Positions 23,689 to 32,361 of a stretch of DNA of 64,000 nucleotides are shown here, in pieces; position 1 is the stretch's first letter; the number at the start of each line of letters is the position of its first letter. The notes below the pieces were generated by a model. It ran no database searches. It was given only the letters and a program-made list of their open reading frames with translations, and had not been told where the DNA came from. A program made the position numbers and the translations under genes. Source of the DNA: Pusillimonas sp. T2 (GTDB lineage: Bacteria; Pseudomonadota; Gammaproteobacteria; Burkholderiales; Burkholderiaceae_B); the NCBI RefSeq assembly GCF_002236805.1, contig NZ_NIQA01000007.1, positions 62,001-126,000 on the forward strand, written 5' to 3'.

Positions 23689-24072
23689 ATGTTGGCTCCG
23701 ATCTGGCTGCGCGCCGCGCTTCGCGGCGTGCCCACTTTTCTCGTGACGGCCCTTGTACTGGGTCAGTCCTCGATGGCGTTGGCCGAGTCCCCGGCGCAGC
23801 GTCAGGAGTTGGTCGCAGCGCTGCGCCAGCTCGACGCGCTGGAGCGCACCGTCGCCGACAGCGCTACGCATGCCCCCATCCAGCCGGGCGAGCGCTACCA
23901 CTTCGATTACCCGAGGCTGCTGGCTGACCTGGCGCGCGTGCGCGCCGGCATCCAGGCCCATCTCACACCGTCGCGCGCCCAGCCGCGCGACGCCTCCGAA
24001 CTGATCGGCGACTACCGCACGGAGCGGATCGTCCCGCCATCACCGCCGACGACCACGGAGGGCAAGCCATGA
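23689..24072 (+). CDS. RAQPRD family integrative conjugative element protein (TIGR01690)
   Basis: ATG 23689 (weak ribosome site) opens a 127-residue protein with a signal peptide (VTALVLGQSSMALAES). The family signature RAQPRD lies near residue 100 in SRAQPRDASELIGDY. It is a periplasmic protein of unknown function and the first gene of the second transfer operon. It overlaps the next gene by 4 bases. Confidence 0.92.
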   Translation: MLAPIWLRAALRGVPTFLVTALVLGQSSMALAESPAQRQELVAALRQLDALERTVADSATHAPIQPGERYHFDYPRLLADLARVRAGIQAHLTPSRAQPRDASELIGDYRTERIVPPSPPTTTEGKP

Positions 24073-24302
24073 ACGGCGCCCAGGTCTCGGCATTTCAAGC
24101 CAACAGCGGCATCGCGCCTTCAGCGATGGCGACCGTCCTGGTCGGCGTCGTGTTCGCGGTCCTGCTCGTCTGGGGCGTCTGGGCCATGCGAACGGCCTAC
24201 GTGGGGTGGTCCGAAAGCCGCCTCAACCAGCGCCAGTTCCTCGGCGTCTGCATCCGATTCGTCGCGATGTACCTCGTCCTGACTTTCTTCCTCCTCTCCT
24301 GA
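24069..24302 (+). CDS. ICE protein, PFL_4701 family (TIGR03758)
   Basis: A 77-residue protein in ATGA overlap with the RAQPRD gene. Two membrane segments are visible: MATVLVGVVFAVLLVWGVWA (about residues 19-38) and the C-terminal FVAMYLVLTFFLLS. Size, order and the WSESRLNQRQF linker fit TIGR03758. It is a small inner-membrane component, comparable in position to VirB2/VirB3-like subunits of type IV systems, though that equivalence is inferred. Confidence 0.87.
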   Translation: MNGAQVSAFQANSGIAPSAMATVLVGVVFAVLLVWGVWAMRTAYVGWSESRLNQRQFLGVCIRFVAMYLVLTFFLLS

Positions 24303-24318
24303 CCTGAAAGGCATGACC

Positions 24319-24678
24319 ATGCAAAACCGCATCCTCACTTCCCGTCTTGCCCAGCGCGCCACCGTGGCCCTGGGCACCGCAGCGCTGCCCGCGCTGTCGT
24401 TCGCGCAGGGTCTGCCGCAGTTGGAGAACCCGACCCGCGGCACAGGCAACGGCATCATGGAAACGATCCGCAACTACGGCTACGACATCATCATGCTCGT
24501 GGCTCTGCTGGTGGTGGCGTCCATGTTCATCGGCGTGTGCTACCACGCCTACGGGACCTACGCGGAAATCCACACAGGCCACAAGACGTGGGGCCAGTTC
24601 GGCCTCACGGTCGCCATCGGCGCCGTCCTGCTCGTGATCGGCATCTGGCTGCTCACCGAAGCCACCGGCATCCTGTAA
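24319..24678 (+). CDS. ICE membrane protein, PFL_4702 family (TIGR03745)
   Basis: Two ATGs lie 6 bases apart (24313 and 24319). AAGG at 24308-24311 is better spaced for the second. The 119-residue product has a signal peptide (GTAALPALSFAQG) and two membrane segments (IIMLVALLVVASMFIGVCYH and LTVAIGAVLLVIGIWLL). That is the architecture of a pilin-like (TraA/VirB2-type) subunit. Family TIGR03745. Confidence 0.87.
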   Translation: MQNRILTSRLAQRATVALGTAALPALSFAQGLPQLENPTRGTGNGIMETIRNYGYDIIMLVALLVVASMFIGVCYHAYGTYAEIHTGHKTWGQFGLTVAIGAVLLVIGIWLLTEATGIL

Positions 24679-24689
24679 GCGAGGCCGGT

Positions 24690-25088
24690 ATGTCCGAGCA
24701 GCAGCACGTCCGTGCGGACGGGACGGTCACGTTCCTTCCGCACCGGCTCAATCGACATCCCGTTGTGGTGCGCGGTCTCACCGCCGACGAGCTGTGGATC
24801 TGCTGCGGCCTGTCCGGCGCCGCCGGTCTGCTGGTCGGCGCACCGCTGTCGTGGGTGTTCCGCACGATCGCGCTAGCACCCACGTTCGTCGTCCTGGGCG
24901 TGGCCTTCGGCGTGTTCATCGGCGGCGGCATTCTTCGCCGCCTCAAGCGCGGGCGTCCCGACACCTGGCTGTATCGGCAACTGCAATGGCGCATTGCCAC
25001 ACGCCATCCGCTGATGGCGGGCTGGGTAGGCGGCCATGTGCTGATCTCGCGCTCCGGCTTCTGGACCACCCGAAGGAGCGCACGATGA
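24690..25088 (+). CDS. ICE conjugal transfer protein, TIGR03750 family
   Basis: ATG 24690, 11 bases after the previous stop, behind GCGAGGCC. The 132-residue protein contains FLPHRLNRHPVVVRGLTADE near the N-terminus. Two membrane segments follow (about residues 35-80), then a basic tail with RRLKRGRPDTWLYRQLQWRI. It resembles the TraL/VirB3-type small membrane proteins in position and topology. Family TIGR03750. It overlaps the next gene by 4 bases. Confidence 0.87.
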   Translation: MSEQQHVRADGTVTFLPHRLNRHPVVVRGLTADELWICCGLSGAAGLLVGAPLSWVFRTIALAPTFVVLGVAFGVFIGGGILRRLKRGRPDTWLYRQLQWRIATRHPLMAGWVGGHVLISRSGFWTTRRSAR

Positions 25089-25774
25089 GCCGCTTCAAGA
25101 ACGAGATCACCCACCTGCAGGCGCACATCAAGACGCTTCGCCTGGGTGCTGGCGCCCTGATCATCGTCGCCCTGGTCATGGGTGGCGGCTGGTGGAGCGC
25201 TCCCCGCGATCTGACCATCCACGTTCCGCCTGACCTGCGCTCCGGCAGTACCAGGAAGTGGTGGGAAGTGCCGCCCGAATCGGTCTATGCGTTCACGTTC
25301 TACGTGTTCCAGACGCTCAACCGCTGGCCGACGAATGGCGAAGAGGACTACGCGCGCAACCTCCACACGCTCTCGCCGTACCTCACCCCATCCTGCCAGG
25401 CCTTCCTGCGCGCGGACTACGACTACCGCCGCAGCACGGGCGAGTTGCGCCAGCGCGTGCGCGGCATCTACGAAATCCCCGGCCGCGGCTACGGCGACGA
25501 CCCCACGGCCCGCGTACGCGTGGTTTCCGACCGCGACTGGGTAGTGACGCTGGACATCACCGCCGACGAGTACTACGGCGCCGAGCAAGTCAAGCGCGCT
25601 CTGGTGCGCTATCCCGTGAAGGTCACGCGGGTGGACGTCGATCCTGCCCGCAACCCGTTCGGCCTGGCGCTCGACTGCTATGAGGGCGCGCCCCAGCGCA
25701 TCAGCACGCCGGAGCCGACGCGCCCGGCGTCTGGTGGCCTGTCTCCGCAAGCGCCCCAAGGAGAAACCCCATGA
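25085..25774 (+). CDS. ICE protein, PFL_4703 family (TIGR03746), TraE/VirB8-like position
   Basis: It starts within the stop of the previous gene (ATGA). The 229-residue protein has one N-terminal transmembrane segment (LGAGALIIVALVMGGGWW, about residues 20-37) and a periplasmic domain with ESVYAFTFYVFQTLNRWPTN. Topology and order match TraE/VirB8 of other systems. Family TIGR03746. The C-terminal 30 residues are Pro/Gly-rich. Confidence 0.88.
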   Translation: MSRFKNEITHLQAHIKTLRLGAGALIIVALVMGGGWWSAPRDLTIHVPPDLRSGSTRKWWEVPPESVYAFTFYVFQTLNRWPTNGEEDYARNLHTLSPYLTPSCQAFLRADYDYRRSTGELRQRVRGIYEIPGRGYGDDPTARVRVVSDRDWVVTLDITADEYYGAEQVKRALVRYPVKVTRVDVDPARNPFGLALDCYEGAPQRISTPEPTRPASGGLSPQAPQGETP

Positions 25775-26697
25775 AGCATCCTGTACTCACGCTGCTGGGG
25801 CTGTTGGCCGTGGCCGCGGCTCCTGCTGTCCAGGCGGTGGAGATCCTGCGCTGGGAACGTATGCCGTTGGCGGTGCCGCTGAAGGTCGGCCACGAGCGCA
25901 TCGTGTTCATCGACCGCAACGTCCGCGTGGGCGTACCTGCGGGCGTCGGCGAGCGCCTACGGGTGCAGAGCGCGGGCGGCGCGGTGTACCTGCGTGCTAG
26001 CGAGCCGATCGAGCCCACGCGGCTGCAATTGCAGGACGCCGACACGGGCGCGCTGATCCTGCTGGACATTGCGGCGGAGCCAGCCAAGGACGGCGAAGCC
26101 GAGCTGGAACCAGTGCGCATCGTCGAGGGCAACAGCACCCCGGCGCGCTATGGCGATCAGCCCGGCGATGACAACGAAGCTCCGGCGCGCGCCCAGGACC
26201 AGGCCGGCGCGCGAGCGGCGCGACGCGAGACCCCGGTGTCGGTTGTCCTGACGCGCTTCGCCGCACAGAACCTCTACGCGCCGCTACGCACCGTGGAGCC
26301 GCTGCCGAGCGTCATGCGGGTGAACCTGCGCAGTGGCCTCGACCTCGGCACGCTGATGCCGACGCTGCCCGTGCGCGCGGTCGCGCTCGCGTCATGGCGT
26401 CTGGAAGACCAGTGGGTGACCGCCGTGCGCCTGACCAACAGCAGCAGCGGCTGGATCACCCTGGACCCGCGCGTGCTGCAAGGCGATTTCCTCACCGCCA
26501 CCTTCCAACACGAGGCGCTTGGCCCGCGCGGGACGCCCGAGGACACGACCGTCCTGTACCTGGTGACGCGCGGGCGTGGCCTTGCGCAATCGCTGCTACC
26601 AGCGGTCAACCGCTTCGACCCGGCCGTGCATCTCCCGCAACCGGAAGCCGGTTCCCAGGATGGCACCGACCGCAAGGAGGTCCGCCATGCGCAGTAA
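25771..26697 (+). CDS. ICE protein, PFL_4704 family (TIGR03749), TraK/VirB9-like position
   Basis: ATGA overlap with the previous gene. The 308-residue product has a signal peptide (LLGLLAVAAAPAVQAVE). A beta-rich mature part includes RWERMPLAVPLKVGHERIVF and LRVQSAGGAVYLRASEPIEP, which fits TIGR03749. A Glu/Ala/Arg-rich linker lies at about residues 125-155. By order it should be the TraK/VirB9-type outer-core component. It overlaps the following gene by 11 bases. Confidence 0.88.
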   Translation: MKHPVLTLLGLLAVAAAPAVQAVEILRWERMPLAVPLKVGHERIVFIDRNVRVGVPAGVGERLRVQSAGGAVYLRASEPIEPTRLQLQDADTGALILLDIAAEPAKDGEAELEPVRIVEGNSTPARYGDQPGDDNEAPARAQDQAGARAARRETPVSVVLTRFAAQNLYAPLRTVEPLPSVMRVNLRSGLDLGTLMPTLPVRAVALASWRLEDQWVTAVRLTNSSSGWITLDPRVLQGDFLTATFQHEALGPRGTPEDTTVLYLVTRGRGLAQSLLPAVNRFDPAVHLPQPEAGSQDGTDRKEVRHAQ

Positions 26698-28117
26698 TGG
26701 ACTCCTGAAGTGGCTGATGATCCCGGTTGCCGTGCTGGTGCTGTTCGTCGCCATCCGGCTGTTCTCGGGAGGCAGCACTTCGGCACCACCGACCGCGGAT
26801 GCCGGCGCCAAGCTCACGCCAGCGGAAATGAAGGCGCTGGGCATCGAGGGCGATACCCCGCGCGACACCGTGGCGACGCTCGTTGCCCAAGTGAAGCAGT
26901 TGCGCACCGAGCTTCAGACCGCGCTCTCGGACAACAAATCCCAGCGCGAAGAAAACCAGCGACTGCGCCAGCGCGAGAACTCCATTGACCAGCGCATCAA
27001 TTCGGCCCTCGACTCCGAGCGCACCAACCTGCGTCGCGACCAAGAGCAGGCAGCCAGCGCGCGCCAGCAGACCGAAGGACTGCTGGCCGACCTGCAACGG
27101 CGCCTGGACAGTATCGGCGGACGTGGCGGCGGCCATGCCGACCTGCCGGTGGGTCTGGGGCTGCGTGACGGCGACGAGGCCGGCATGGAAGGCGGCGTGC
27201 GCTGGGTCGAACCCGACGATGCGAGGAAAGCCGAGGGGCGCAACAGCAGTCGTGGCACGGGTAGCGGCATGAGCTTCCCGACGAGCTTCGGCCCCGCGCA
27301 GAGCACGTTGGAAACCACGGCCGAAACCGTGGCGAACGCGGGCGCACGCGCCGCAGGCGTGAAGAGCGCCAAGGCGGTCTATACCGTACCGACCAATTCG
27401 ACACTGATGGGGTCGGTGGCGATGACGGCGCTGATCGGCCGCGTGCCGATCGACGGAACCGTCAACGATCCGTACCCCTTCAAGGTGTTGGTCGGACAGG
27501 ACAACCTGACCGCCAATGGCATCGACATTCCCGACGTGGCCGGTGCCGTGTTCAGCGGCACCGCATCGGGCGACTGGACGCTCTCGTGCGTGCGCGGCCA
27601 GGTACGCAGCATCACCTTCGTCTTCCACGACGGCACGATCCGCACCATCCCCGAAGACCGCGACGGCAACCAGCAAAACAACCAGCAGCAGAACTCTCAA
27701 AGTGGAGGCCTGGGCTGGATCAGCGACCCATACGGCATTCCCTGCGTCAGCGGGGAGCGGCGCAGCAACGCCCAGCAGTACCTTGGCTCGCAAGCCCTGA
27801 TTACCGCCGCCGGTGCCGGCGTCGCCTCGCTGATCGACAGCGACAGCGGCCAGATGTCCTACGTCGGCGCCGACGGCTCCATCGGCAGCGTCGGTATCTC
27901 GGGCAATGAAGCCGTGGGCCGCATCCTGGCCGGTGGCGTGCGCGACATGGCCGACTGGGTGAACAAGCTGTACGGCCAGGCGTTCGCCGCTGTCTATGTC
28001 CAGCCCGGCGCGAAGGTCGCCGTCCACCTCGAAAAGCCGCTCGCCATCGACTTCGATCCCGAAGGCCGCAAGGTCGATCACCGCGCAGGAGAAAGCCATG
28101 CTCTCGAACTTGAATAA
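26687..28117 (+). CDS. ICE protein, PFL_4705 family (TIGR03752), TraB/VirB10-like
   Basis: ATG 26687 follows CAAGGAGGTCCGCC, inside the previous gene's 3' end. The 476-residue protein has an N-terminal transmembrane helix (LMIPVAVLVLFVAIRLF). A long coiled coil (about residues 60-140, TLVAQVKQLRTELQTALSDN) follows, then a Gly/Ser linker. The C-terminal beta domain has YTVPTNSTLMGSVAMTALIG and ALITAAGAGVASLIDSDSGQ, as in TraB/VirB10 scaffolds that span both membranes. Family TIGR03752. It overlaps the lipoprotein gene by 20 bases. Confidence 0.9.
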   Translation: MRSNGLLKWLMIPVAVLVLFVAIRLFSGGSTSAPPTADAGAKLTPAEMKALGIEGDTPRDTVATLVAQVKQLRTELQTALSDNKSQREENQRLRQRENSIDQRINSALDSERTNLRRDQEQAASARQQTEGLLADLQRRLDSIGGRGGGHADLPVGLGLRDGDEAGMEGGVRWVEPDDARKAEGRNSSRGTGSGMSFPTSFGPAQSTLETTAETVANAGARAAGVKSAKAVYTVPTNSTLMGSVAMTALIGRVPIDGTVNDPYPFKVLVGQDNLTANGIDIPDVAGAVFSGTASGDWTLSCVRGQVRSITFVFHDGTIRTIPEDRDGNQQNNQQQNSQSGGLGWISDPYGIPCVSGERRSNAQQYLGSQALITAAGAGVASLIDSDSGQMSYVGADGSIGSVGISGNEAVGRILAGGVRDMADWVNKLYGQAFAAVYVQPGAKVAVHLEKPLAIDFDPEGRKVDHRAGESHALELE

Positions 28118-28538
28118 GGCCCTGGCGCTGGCCCTCGCCGTCGCGGTGCTCGGCGGCTGTGCCACCAGCAAGGAAAAGCTGCTCCCCCACGGCGACAGCA
28201 CGATGATGGACATCTGGCAGCAGAACGCCGGTGACGGGGGTGGTGGCGCCGGCCAGGTGGCGCGCAGGCAATTGCTCGATGCACGCCAGAGCCTGCGCCG
28301 GCCGCTGACCGAGGCCGACGTGGAGGCCGCGCCCACCGAGCAGATGCGCTACACGCGCACGGCGCGCAACGAGGTCTATCGCCAGTTCCACCGCCTGCCG
28401 AACCCCGATCTTGTCATGTATGTGTACCCGCACCTGGCGGGCACCGATCCCGTGCCGGTTCCGGGCTACACGACGGTCTTTCCCCTGTACCAGCGAGTGC
28501 AGTACGCCATGCCGGGCGAGCGCGTGGAGGACTACTGA
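28098..28538 (+). CDS. ICE conjugal transfer lipoprotein, TIGR03751 family (TraV/VirB7-like position)
   Basis: ATG 28098 behind CAGGAGAAAGCC. The 146-residue protein has a lipoprotein signal with lipobox VLGGC (cysteine at residue 21), so it is acylated and anchored in the outer membrane. TARNEVYRQFHRLPNPDLVM in the mature part matches TIGR03751. The stop overlaps the start of the ATPase gene (TGATG). Confidence 0.9.
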   Translation: MLSNLNKALALALAVAVLGGCATSKEKLLPHGDSTMMDIWQQNAGDGGGGAGQVARRQLLDARQSLRRPLTEADVEAAPTEQMRYTRTARNEVYRQFHRLPNPDLVMYVYPHLAGTDPVPVPGYTTVFPLYQRVQYAMPGERVEDY

Positions 28539-31405
28539 TGCGCTGGAAACTCCCCTGGCCGAAGCTGGCTGCATCCGATGGTGGCAATGACGAGCAGCCG
28601 GACGGCTGGCAGCGCCACGTCGAGGCGTTGCGCCAGGCCGGCATTGCCGAACCCGGAGCGACGGTCCAGGGCCGCAGGCCGGCGACCGTGGCGGACGAGC
28701 AGGCGATGTACGACGTTGCGCAGTCATTCGCGGAGCTGCTGCCGTGGGTGGAGTTCCTGCCGCCGTCGAAGTCCATGCTGCTGGAGGACGGGCAATCGGT
28801 CGCGGCCTTCTACGAACTGGTCCCGCTAGGCACCGAAGGTCGGGAGCCGGGCTGGCTCGCTCATGCCCGCGATGCGCTCGAAAACGCGCTCCAGGACTCG
28901 TTCGATGAGCTGGATGAGAACCCGTGGGTGCTCCAGCTCTATGCACAGGACGAGCCCAGCTTCGACCAGTACATGCAGACGCTACGCGACTACGTGCAGC
29001 CGCGCGCCCGCAGCACGGCCTTCACCGAGTTCTACCTCCGCTTCTTTGGCCACCACCTGCGCGCGGTGGCCAAGCCCGGCGGACTGTTCGAGGATACGGT
29101 GGTCACGCGGTTGCGCTGGCGCGGCCAGACGCGGCGCGTGCGCATGGTGGTCTATCGCCGGGCCGCCGGGCAGGCGAACCGCCGCGGCCAGACACCCGAG
29201 CAAATGCTGAACATCGTCTGCGATCGCCTCTGCGGCGGCTTGGCGAACGCCGGCATCCAGGCCCGGCGCATGGTCGCGGCCGATGTTCACGACTGGCTGC
29301 TGCGTTGGTTCAACCCACGCCCCACGATGCTCGGGCCCGGCGCAGAGGAGCGAGAGCGCTTCTATGCGCTGGCCCGCTATCCCGACGAGGTGGAGGAAGG
29401 TGAAATCGAGCTGGCGAGTGGTCGGGACTTCAGTCAACGGCTATTCTTCGGTCAGCCTCGCTCCGATGCCGAGCACGGCACCTGGTACTTCGACGGTATG
29501 CCGCATCGCGTACTGGTCACCGACCGGCTACGCATGCCGCCCGGTACGGGGCACCTGACCGGCGAAACCCGCAAGGGGGACGCTATCAACACGCTTTTCG
29601 ATCAGATGCCCGAAGACACTACGATGTGTCTGACCATGGTGGCGACGCCCCAGGACATCCTCGAATCGCACCTGAATCACCTGGCGAAGAAGGCTGTCGG
29701 CGAAACACTGGCATCGGAACAAACGCTCAAGGATGTGCAGGAGGCACGCTCGCTCATCGGCAGCGCGCACAAGCTCTACCGCGGCACGCTGGCCTTCTAT
29801 CTGCGCGGACGCGATGAAGCCGAACTTGACAGGCGCGGTCTGGACCTCGCCAACGTGATGCTCAACGCGGGGTTGCAGCCTGTGCGCGAGGACGATGAAG
29901 TCGCGCCGCTCAACAGCTACCTGCGCTGGCTACCGTGCTGCTACAACCCTGCGCAAGATCGACGGAACTGGTTCACCCAACTGATGTTCGCCCAGCATGT
30001 GGCGAATCTCTCGCCGGCGTGGGGTCGCAGCCAGGGTACGGGTCATCCGGGCAACACGTTCTTCAACCGCGGCGGCGGGCCGATCACGTTTGATCCACTG
30101 AACCGCTTGGACAGGCAGATGAACGCCCATCTGTTCCTGTTCGGCCCCACCGGCTCGGGCAAGAGCGCAACGCTCAACAACCTCTTGAACCAGGTCACGG
30201 CCATCTACCGGCCGCGGCTGTTCATCGTGGAGGCCGGCAACAGCTTCGGCTTGTTCAGCGACTTCGCAAAGCGCCTGGGTCTGACCGTGAACCGGGTCAA
30301 GCTGGCTCCTGGCTCGGGCATCAGCCTAGCGCCGTTCGCCGACGCTCGCCGGCTGATCGAAACGCCCGGCAACGTGCAGACGCTGGATGCCGATGCACTG
30401 GATGAAGAATTGCCAGCCGATTCCTCGGTCATGGAGGAGGACGAGCAGCGCGACGTGCTGGGTGAACTGGAGATCACGGCACGGCTGATGATCACAGGCG
30501 GCGAGGACAAGGAAGAAGCCCGGATGACGCGGGCCGATCGCTCGCTGATCCGCCAGTGCATCCTCGATGCCGCCGAGCACTGCGTGGCCGAGAAACGCAC
30601 GGTGCTCACGCGCGACGTGCGCAACGCGCTGCGCACGCGCGGCCAGGACCCGACGCTGCCCGAGATGCGGCGCGTGCGGCTGCTGGAGATGGCGGACGCG
30701 ATGGACATGTTCTGCCAAGGCACGGACGGCGAGATGTTCGATCGCGATGGCACGCCGTGGCCCGAGGCCGACATCACGCTGGTGGATCTCGCGACCTATG
30801 CCCGGGAGGGCTACAACGCGCAGCTCTCCATCGCCTACATCAGCCTGATCAGCACGGTGAACAACATCGCCGAGCGCGACCAGTACCTGGGCCGTCCGAT
30901 CATCAATGTGACCGACGAAGGCCACATCATCACGAAGAACCCGCTGCTTGCGCCCTACGTTGTAAAAATTACAAAAATGTGGCGCAAGCTAGGGGCCTGG
31001 TTCTGGCTGGCTACACAAAATATCGACGATCTGCCGCGTGCCGCGGAGCCCATGCTCAACATGATTGAGTGGTGGATCTGCCTGTCGATGCCGCCCGATG
31101 AGGTCGAGAAGATTGCACGCTTCCGCGAACTCTCGCCCGCGCAGAAAGCGCTGATGCTCTCGGCGCGCAAAGAAGCGGGCAAGTTCACCGAGGGCGTCAT
31201 CCTTTCCAAGAGCATGGAAGTGCTGTTCCGCGCCGTGCCGCCCAGCCTGTACTTGGCGTTGGCGCAGACCGAACCCGAAGAGAAGGCCGAGCGCTACCAG
31301 CTCATGCAGCACTACGGCTGCACCGAACTGGAAGCGGCCTTCAAGGTGGCCGAGAAGATCGACCAGGCGCGCGGCATCGAGTCGCCGGCCTTGGAACTGT
31401 CGTAA
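28538..31405 (+). CDS. traC: Conjugative transfer ATPase, PFL_4706 family (TraC/VirB4-like, TIGR03744)
   Basis: The 955-residue cytoplasmic ATPase drives assembly of the mating channel. The N-terminal half (about residues 1-480) is the VirB4/TraC pre-domain. Walker A is LFGPTGSGKSATLNNLL (about residue 535), and a downstream part with IINVTDEGHIITKNPLLAPY corresponds to the Walker B/ATPase core. The region around 30961 has local low-GC codons (GTTGTAAAAATTACAAAAATG), an odd patch inside a GC-rich gene. Start and stop interlock with neighbours, so it belongs to the same operon. Confidence 0.94.
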   Translation: MRWKLPWPKLAASDGGNDEQPDGWQRHVEALRQAGIAEPGATVQGRRPATVADEQAMYDVAQSFAELLPWVEFLPPSKSMLLEDGQSVAAFYELVPLGTEGREPGWLAHARDALENALQDSFDELDENPWVLQLYAQDEPSFDQYMQTLRDYVQPRARSTAFTEFYLRFFGHHLRAVAKPGGLFEDTVVTRLRWRGQTRRVRMVVYRRAAGQANRRGQTPEQMLNIVCDRLCGGLANAGIQARRMVAADVHDWLLRWFNPRPTMLGPGAEERERFYALARYPDEVEEGEIELASGRDFSQRLFFGQPRSDAEHGTWYFDGMPHRVLVTDRLRMPPGTGHLTGETRKGDAINTLFDQMPEDTTMCLTMVATPQDILESHLNHLAKKAVGETLASEQTLKDVQEARSLIGSAHKLYRGTLAFYLRGRDEAELDRRGLDLANVMLNAGLQPVREDDEVAPLNSYLRWLPCCYNPAQDRRNWFTQLMFAQHVANLSPAWGRSQGTGHPGNTFFNRGGGPITFDPLNRLDRQMNAHLFLFGPTGSGKSATLNNLLNQVTAIYRPRLFIVEAGNSFGLFSDFAKRLGLTVNRVKLAPGSGISLAPFADARRLIETPGNVQTLDADALDEELPADSSVMEEDEQRDVLGELEITARLMITGGEDKEEARMTRADRSLIRQCILDAAEHCVAEKRTVLTRDVRNALRTRGQDPTLPEMRRVRLLEMADAMDMFCQGTDGEMFDRDGTPWPEADITLVDLATYAREGYNAQLSIAYISLISTVNNIAERDQYLGRPIINVTDEGHIITKNPLLAPYVVKITKMWRKLGAWFWLATQNIDDLPRAAEPMLNMIEWWICLSMPPDEVEKIARFRELSPAQKALMLSARKEAGKFTEGVILSKSMEVLFRAVPPSLYLALAQTEPEEKAERYQLMQHYGCTELEAAFKVAEKIDQARGIESPALELS

Positions 31406-31418
31406 GACGGAGAACGCC

Positions 31419-32183
31419 ATGGAACAGAAACGTCCTTCCATTCCGATGCAGGTCCAGGCGTTCCGCCGCCGCAACGGGCGACCCCGCTGGCCTTGGGCAT
31501 TGGCTGCTGTGCTGGTCGCGCTGCTGCTGATCTGGCTTGTGTCGAGGTCGCCCGGCGAATCCCCGCCGCAGCCGCCCACGCCGGTCAGCATGGCACCGGT
31601 GGCCGGGCCGCCCTGGCTAATGGGCAACCCCAAAGGCCGTTTCACGCTGACGCTCTATGCCGACCTGGAGTGCCCGTTCTGCCGGGAATATTTCCCGCAG
31701 CTCAAGCGGTGGATCGGCAACAACACCGACGTGGCGCTGCAATGGCACCACCAGCCGCTGGCCGAGCACGAGCCGGCCGCGTCAGCCGAGGCACGCCTAG
31801 TGGAATGCGCTGCCGAAGCAGGTGGGCATGTCGCGTTCTGGCAGGCGATCGAATGGGTCTATGCCCACACGCGCAGCGACGGCCAGGGCTTGCCCGATGG
31901 CTTGCGCTACCCCGAATCGACGCCAGCCGTCGAGCAGTGCATGGCAAGCGAAAGGCCCAGTGCGGCTATCCGCGCCCAGGCTGCGGAAGCCACCAAGAGC
32001 GGCGTAACCGCCACGCCGTCGCTGCGCCTGCTCGATCGCCAAACGGGCCAGGCCATCCTGCTGCAGGGGCCGATCGAGGGCGATGCCTTGCTGTCAGCCA
32101 TGGACATGCTGGCGGCTGACGGTCCGACCAGCACACCCACATCCGAAATGCCTGCCGACGTCGTCGGCGACATGCCCAGGTAG
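31419..32183 (+). CDS. Membrane-anchored DsbA/thioredoxin-fold protein of the transfer operon
   Basis: ATG 31419 behind GACGGAGAACGCC, 13 bases after the ATPase stop. The 254-residue protein has one N-terminal membrane segment (WALAAVLVALLLIWLVS, about residues 26-42). A DsbA-type domain follows: YADLECPFCREYFPQLKRW holds the redox CPFC pair (about residue 87) and the cis-Pro loop is GVTATPSLRLL. It probably forms disulfides in channel proteins in the periplasm. The last dozen codons coincide with the 5' part of radC-type RNA copy 5, and the stop codon lies in the P2 stem. Confidence 0.87.
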   Translation: MEQKRPSIPMQVQAFRRRNGRPRWPWALAAVLVALLLIWLVSRSPGESPPQPPTPVSMAPVAGPPWLMGNPKGRFTLTLYADLECPFCREYFPQLKRWIGNNTDVALQWHHQPLAEHEPAASAEARLVECAAEAGGHVAFWQAIEWVYAHTRSDGQGLPDGLRYPESTPAVEQCMASERPSAAIRAQAAEATKSGVTATPSLRLLDRQTGQAILLQGPIEGDALLSAMDMLAADGPTSTPTSEMPADVVGDMPR

Positions 32184-32276
32184 CCCCGGTCTTCAAGGCT
32201 ACGGCGCAGTCCTCTGCGCTGACCGCGACTCGTTCGCCTTGCATCCTGGCCGCGAACGGTCACCCCAATCGCGGTG
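32147..32276 (+). ncRNA. radC-type structured leader RNA, copy 5 (upstream of radC)
   Basis: P1 is GCCGAC/GTCGGC (32154-32168) and P2 is GTAGCC/GGCTAC (32180-32202, loop ending cttcaa). P3 is GCGCAG/CTGCGC (32204-32219) and P4 is CGTTCGC/GCGAACG (32231-32258). A further TCACC/GGTGA pairing closes near 32276. P1 is inside the end of the upstream coding sequence. The element sits directly before a radC gene, the defining context of the published radC RNA motif. Confidence 0.8.
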
Positions 32277-32361
32277 ATGGATGCATCTTTTCATTCTCAT
32301 CCCCAGGAGGGCTTGCCCTCGGGGGCGCGCGCCCTCCGATCTCACCGTCTGGAGGTTCGCC

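Noticed and set aside
26606-28336. 576-codon minus-strand frame opposite the TraB-like gene
   Set aside because: Antisense shadow of a gene that overlaps neatly with its operon partners.
32281-32361. Longer N-terminus for RadC
   Set aside because: The added codons read through leader sequence, and ATG 32362 has a good ribosome site (GGAGG).
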